A stretch of 64,000 nucleotides of DNA from a virus. The DNA lies in the IMG/VR virus record IMGVR_UViG_3300042302_000177, positions 1-64,000 of that record; one strand, written 5' to 3'. Both the position numbers and the translations under genes were made by a program. A model generated the notes under the pieces. It had not been told where the DNA came from. It made no database searches and worked only from the letters and a program-made list of their open reading frames with translations. Of this stretch, positions 62,808 to 64,000 are shown in pieces (the stretch's first letter is position 1; each line of letters starts with the position of its first letter).

Positions 62808-64000
62808 GTTTTAAAATCCGTAATATCACCGTGAAAAATTTTCTATCAGTAGGAAATCAAACACAAGCCGTTGACTTTGACAAAGAACTTTTAACTTTAG
62901 TGCTGGGCTCTAATCACGATCTAGGTGGGGACGACACAGGATCTCGTAACGGCACAGGCAAGACCACCATTGTCAATGCATTGTCGTATGCATTATACGG
63001 TCAAGCACTGACCAACATCAAAAAAGAAAACCTGATCAACAAGACCAACGGCAAAGGCATGTTAGTTACTGTTGAGTTTGAAAAATCTAGTGTTAAGTAT
63101 CGTATTGAGCGGGGCCGTAAGCCCAATGTACTGAAATTGTTCGTTAATGATCAAGAATTAAAGAGCAAAGACGAAGATGAAGCACAAGGTGACAGCCGTG
63201 AAACACAGAAAAGCATTGAACAGATGTTGGCAATGTCCCACACTATGTTCAAACACCTAGTTGCACTCAACACCTACACAGAACCCTTCTTGAGTATGAA
63301 GGCTGCTGAACAACGAGAAGTAATTGAACAGTTGTTGGGCATTACTCAACTGAGTGAAAAGGCAGAAGCACTAAAGCTATTGATCAAAGAAACTAAAGAC
63401 AGCATCACCGCTGCACAGTTTAAGATTGAAGGTATTAAGAGTGCTAACGAAAATGTTCAAAAGAGCATCAACAGTTTGCAACTCAAGAGCAGTGCTTGGG
63501 AATCTAAGAAAGAAACTGAAATAGAAGGACTAGGTAAAGCCATTGTTAATCTAGAATCAGTTGATATAGATGCAGAACTAGCAGCTCATGTTGCATTAAA
63601 AGCATGGGATGAAGAGAATGCTCGCATTCGCAGTCTTAACAAACAACGTGCTACTCTAGAGTCAGCAGTGATTCAAGCGGAACGCACACTAAACAGATAT
63701 ACTAAAGAGATTAAATTACTCGATGATAAGAAGTGCCCTGCTTGCGAACAGGATCTACATGATCATAAGCATGATGAAATGCTGGCAACCGCTGCTAATA
63801 ATTTATTAGATGCACAAACTTACTTTGATAAAGTAAGTGCTGACTATACCAAAATTGTAGAAGAAATAGGAACTGGTGAGCAACCACATAGACCCAACAC
63901 CTATTACGATACAGAAGCAGAAGCACTAGGTCATAAAAACAATCTTGCCAGTTTAGAGCGCACATTAACACAGAAGATCGACGAAGCTAATCCTTATGAA
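62804..64000 (+). CDS. 46: Recombination endonuclease subunit gp46 (Rad50/SbcC-like), 3' partial
   Basis: 399 residues are visible before the window ends (T4 gp46: 560). MSFKIRNITVKNFLSVGNQ opens the ATPase head, with the phosphate loop NGTGKTT (49-55) and Q-loop region FLSMKAAEQREVIEQLLG. Long coiled coil then flanks a zinc hook Cys311-x2-Cys314 (KCPACEQDL). The ABC signature and Walker B lie beyond the window. It works as an ATP-driven complex with gp47. Confidence 0.96.
   Translation, partial: MSFKIRNITVKNFLSVGNQTQAVDFDKELLTLVLGSNHDLGGDDTGSRNGTGKTTIVNALSYALYGQALTNIKKENLINKTNGKGMLVTVEFEKSSVKYRIERGRKPNVLKLFVNDQELKSKDEDEAQGDSRETQKSIEQMLAMSHTMFKHLVALNTYTEPFLSMKAAEQREVIEQLLGITQLSEKAEALKLLIKETKDSITAAQFKIEGIKSANENVQKSINSLQLKSSAWESKKETEIEGLGKAIVNLESVDIDAELAAHVALKAWDEENARIRSLNKQRATLESAVIQAERTLNRYTKEIKLLDDKKCPACEQDLHDHKHDEMLATAANNLLDAQTYFDKVSADYTKIVEEIGTGEQPHRPNTYYDTEAEALGHKNNLASLERTLTQKIDEANPYE

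Noticed and set aside
1-64000. tRNA genes, integrase, insertion sequences, attachment sites
   Set aside because: No cloverleaf with conserved TTCGA-type arm, transposase or recombinase was seen on reading both strands; gaps between genes are too short to hide them.

Overview
The window is a contiguous piece of a tailed-phage genome of the T4-like (contractile-tail myovirus) type, roughly 38% GC by eye and almost wholly coding, with head-to-tail genes that often overlap by 1-4 bases. The T4-type core is unmistakable: DNA polymerase gp43, sliding clamp gp45, RNase H, late sigma factor gp55, recombination nuclease gp47/gp46, and a baseplate set (gp48/gp54-like, gp53, a hub protein, gp5, gp25, gp6). 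The overall style resembles the marine and freshwater T4-like phages (cyanophages, pelagiphages) more than coliphage T4: short conserved hypotheticals, a SpeD homologue, a QueE, a MazG, very long structural proteins and fibre paralogues. The host cannot be read from the sequence. I see no tRNA, rRNA, CRISPR array, insertion sequence or integrase, and no gene-free stretch longer than about 100 bases.

Layout. (1) 1-8.6 kb, + strand: large, low-similarity proteins that look virion-associated. One (its 5' end is off the window) joins a DNA-ligase-like nucleotidyltransferase to an HxGH nucleotidylyltransferase. The next is a mosaic protein punctuated by a QGVAE motif, with a classic -1 frameshift signal at its stop codon. 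(2) 8.6-13.1 kb: DsbA-like late-transcription protein, SpeD-like protein, small membrane protein, gp43, gp45. (3) 13.1-20.7 kb: a candidate DNA- or metabolite-modification block with a DpdA/TGT-like transglycosylase, a possible T-fold protein, a glycosyltransferase, a cupin, a MazG, an inverted radical-SAM/SPASM gene and QueE. (4) 20.7-28.6 kb: RNase H, small hypotheticals, a MoxR-type AAA+ ATPase paired with a metallopeptidase-like/VWA protein, then dihydrofolate reductase and thymidylate synthase, ending at a hairpin terminator. (5) 28.6-60.7 kb, - strand: the late tail module. In transcription order it runs gp48/54-like, gp53, hub, gp5 (with a GH19 lysozyme domain), gp25, gp6, a 4732-residue giant protein, a collagen-repeat protein, a subtilisin-like protease, a small virion protein and three fibre paralogues. 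(6) 60.8-64 kb, + strand: gp55, gp47 and the start of gp46.

Expression. Plus-strand replication and metabolism genes are preceded by near-consensus host sigma70 promoters (for example TTGACA-16-TATAAT before queE). Several minus-strand baseplate genes have AATAAATA-like elements resembling T4 late promoters, consistent with control by the gp55 encoded next door. The most promising unusual features are the frameshift signal at 7752-7800, the QGVAE-punctuated mosaic protein (possibly a prohead-protease-processed set of internal proteins), the double nucleotidyltransferase, and the DpdA/QueE/glycosyltransferase/radical-SAM neighbourhood.
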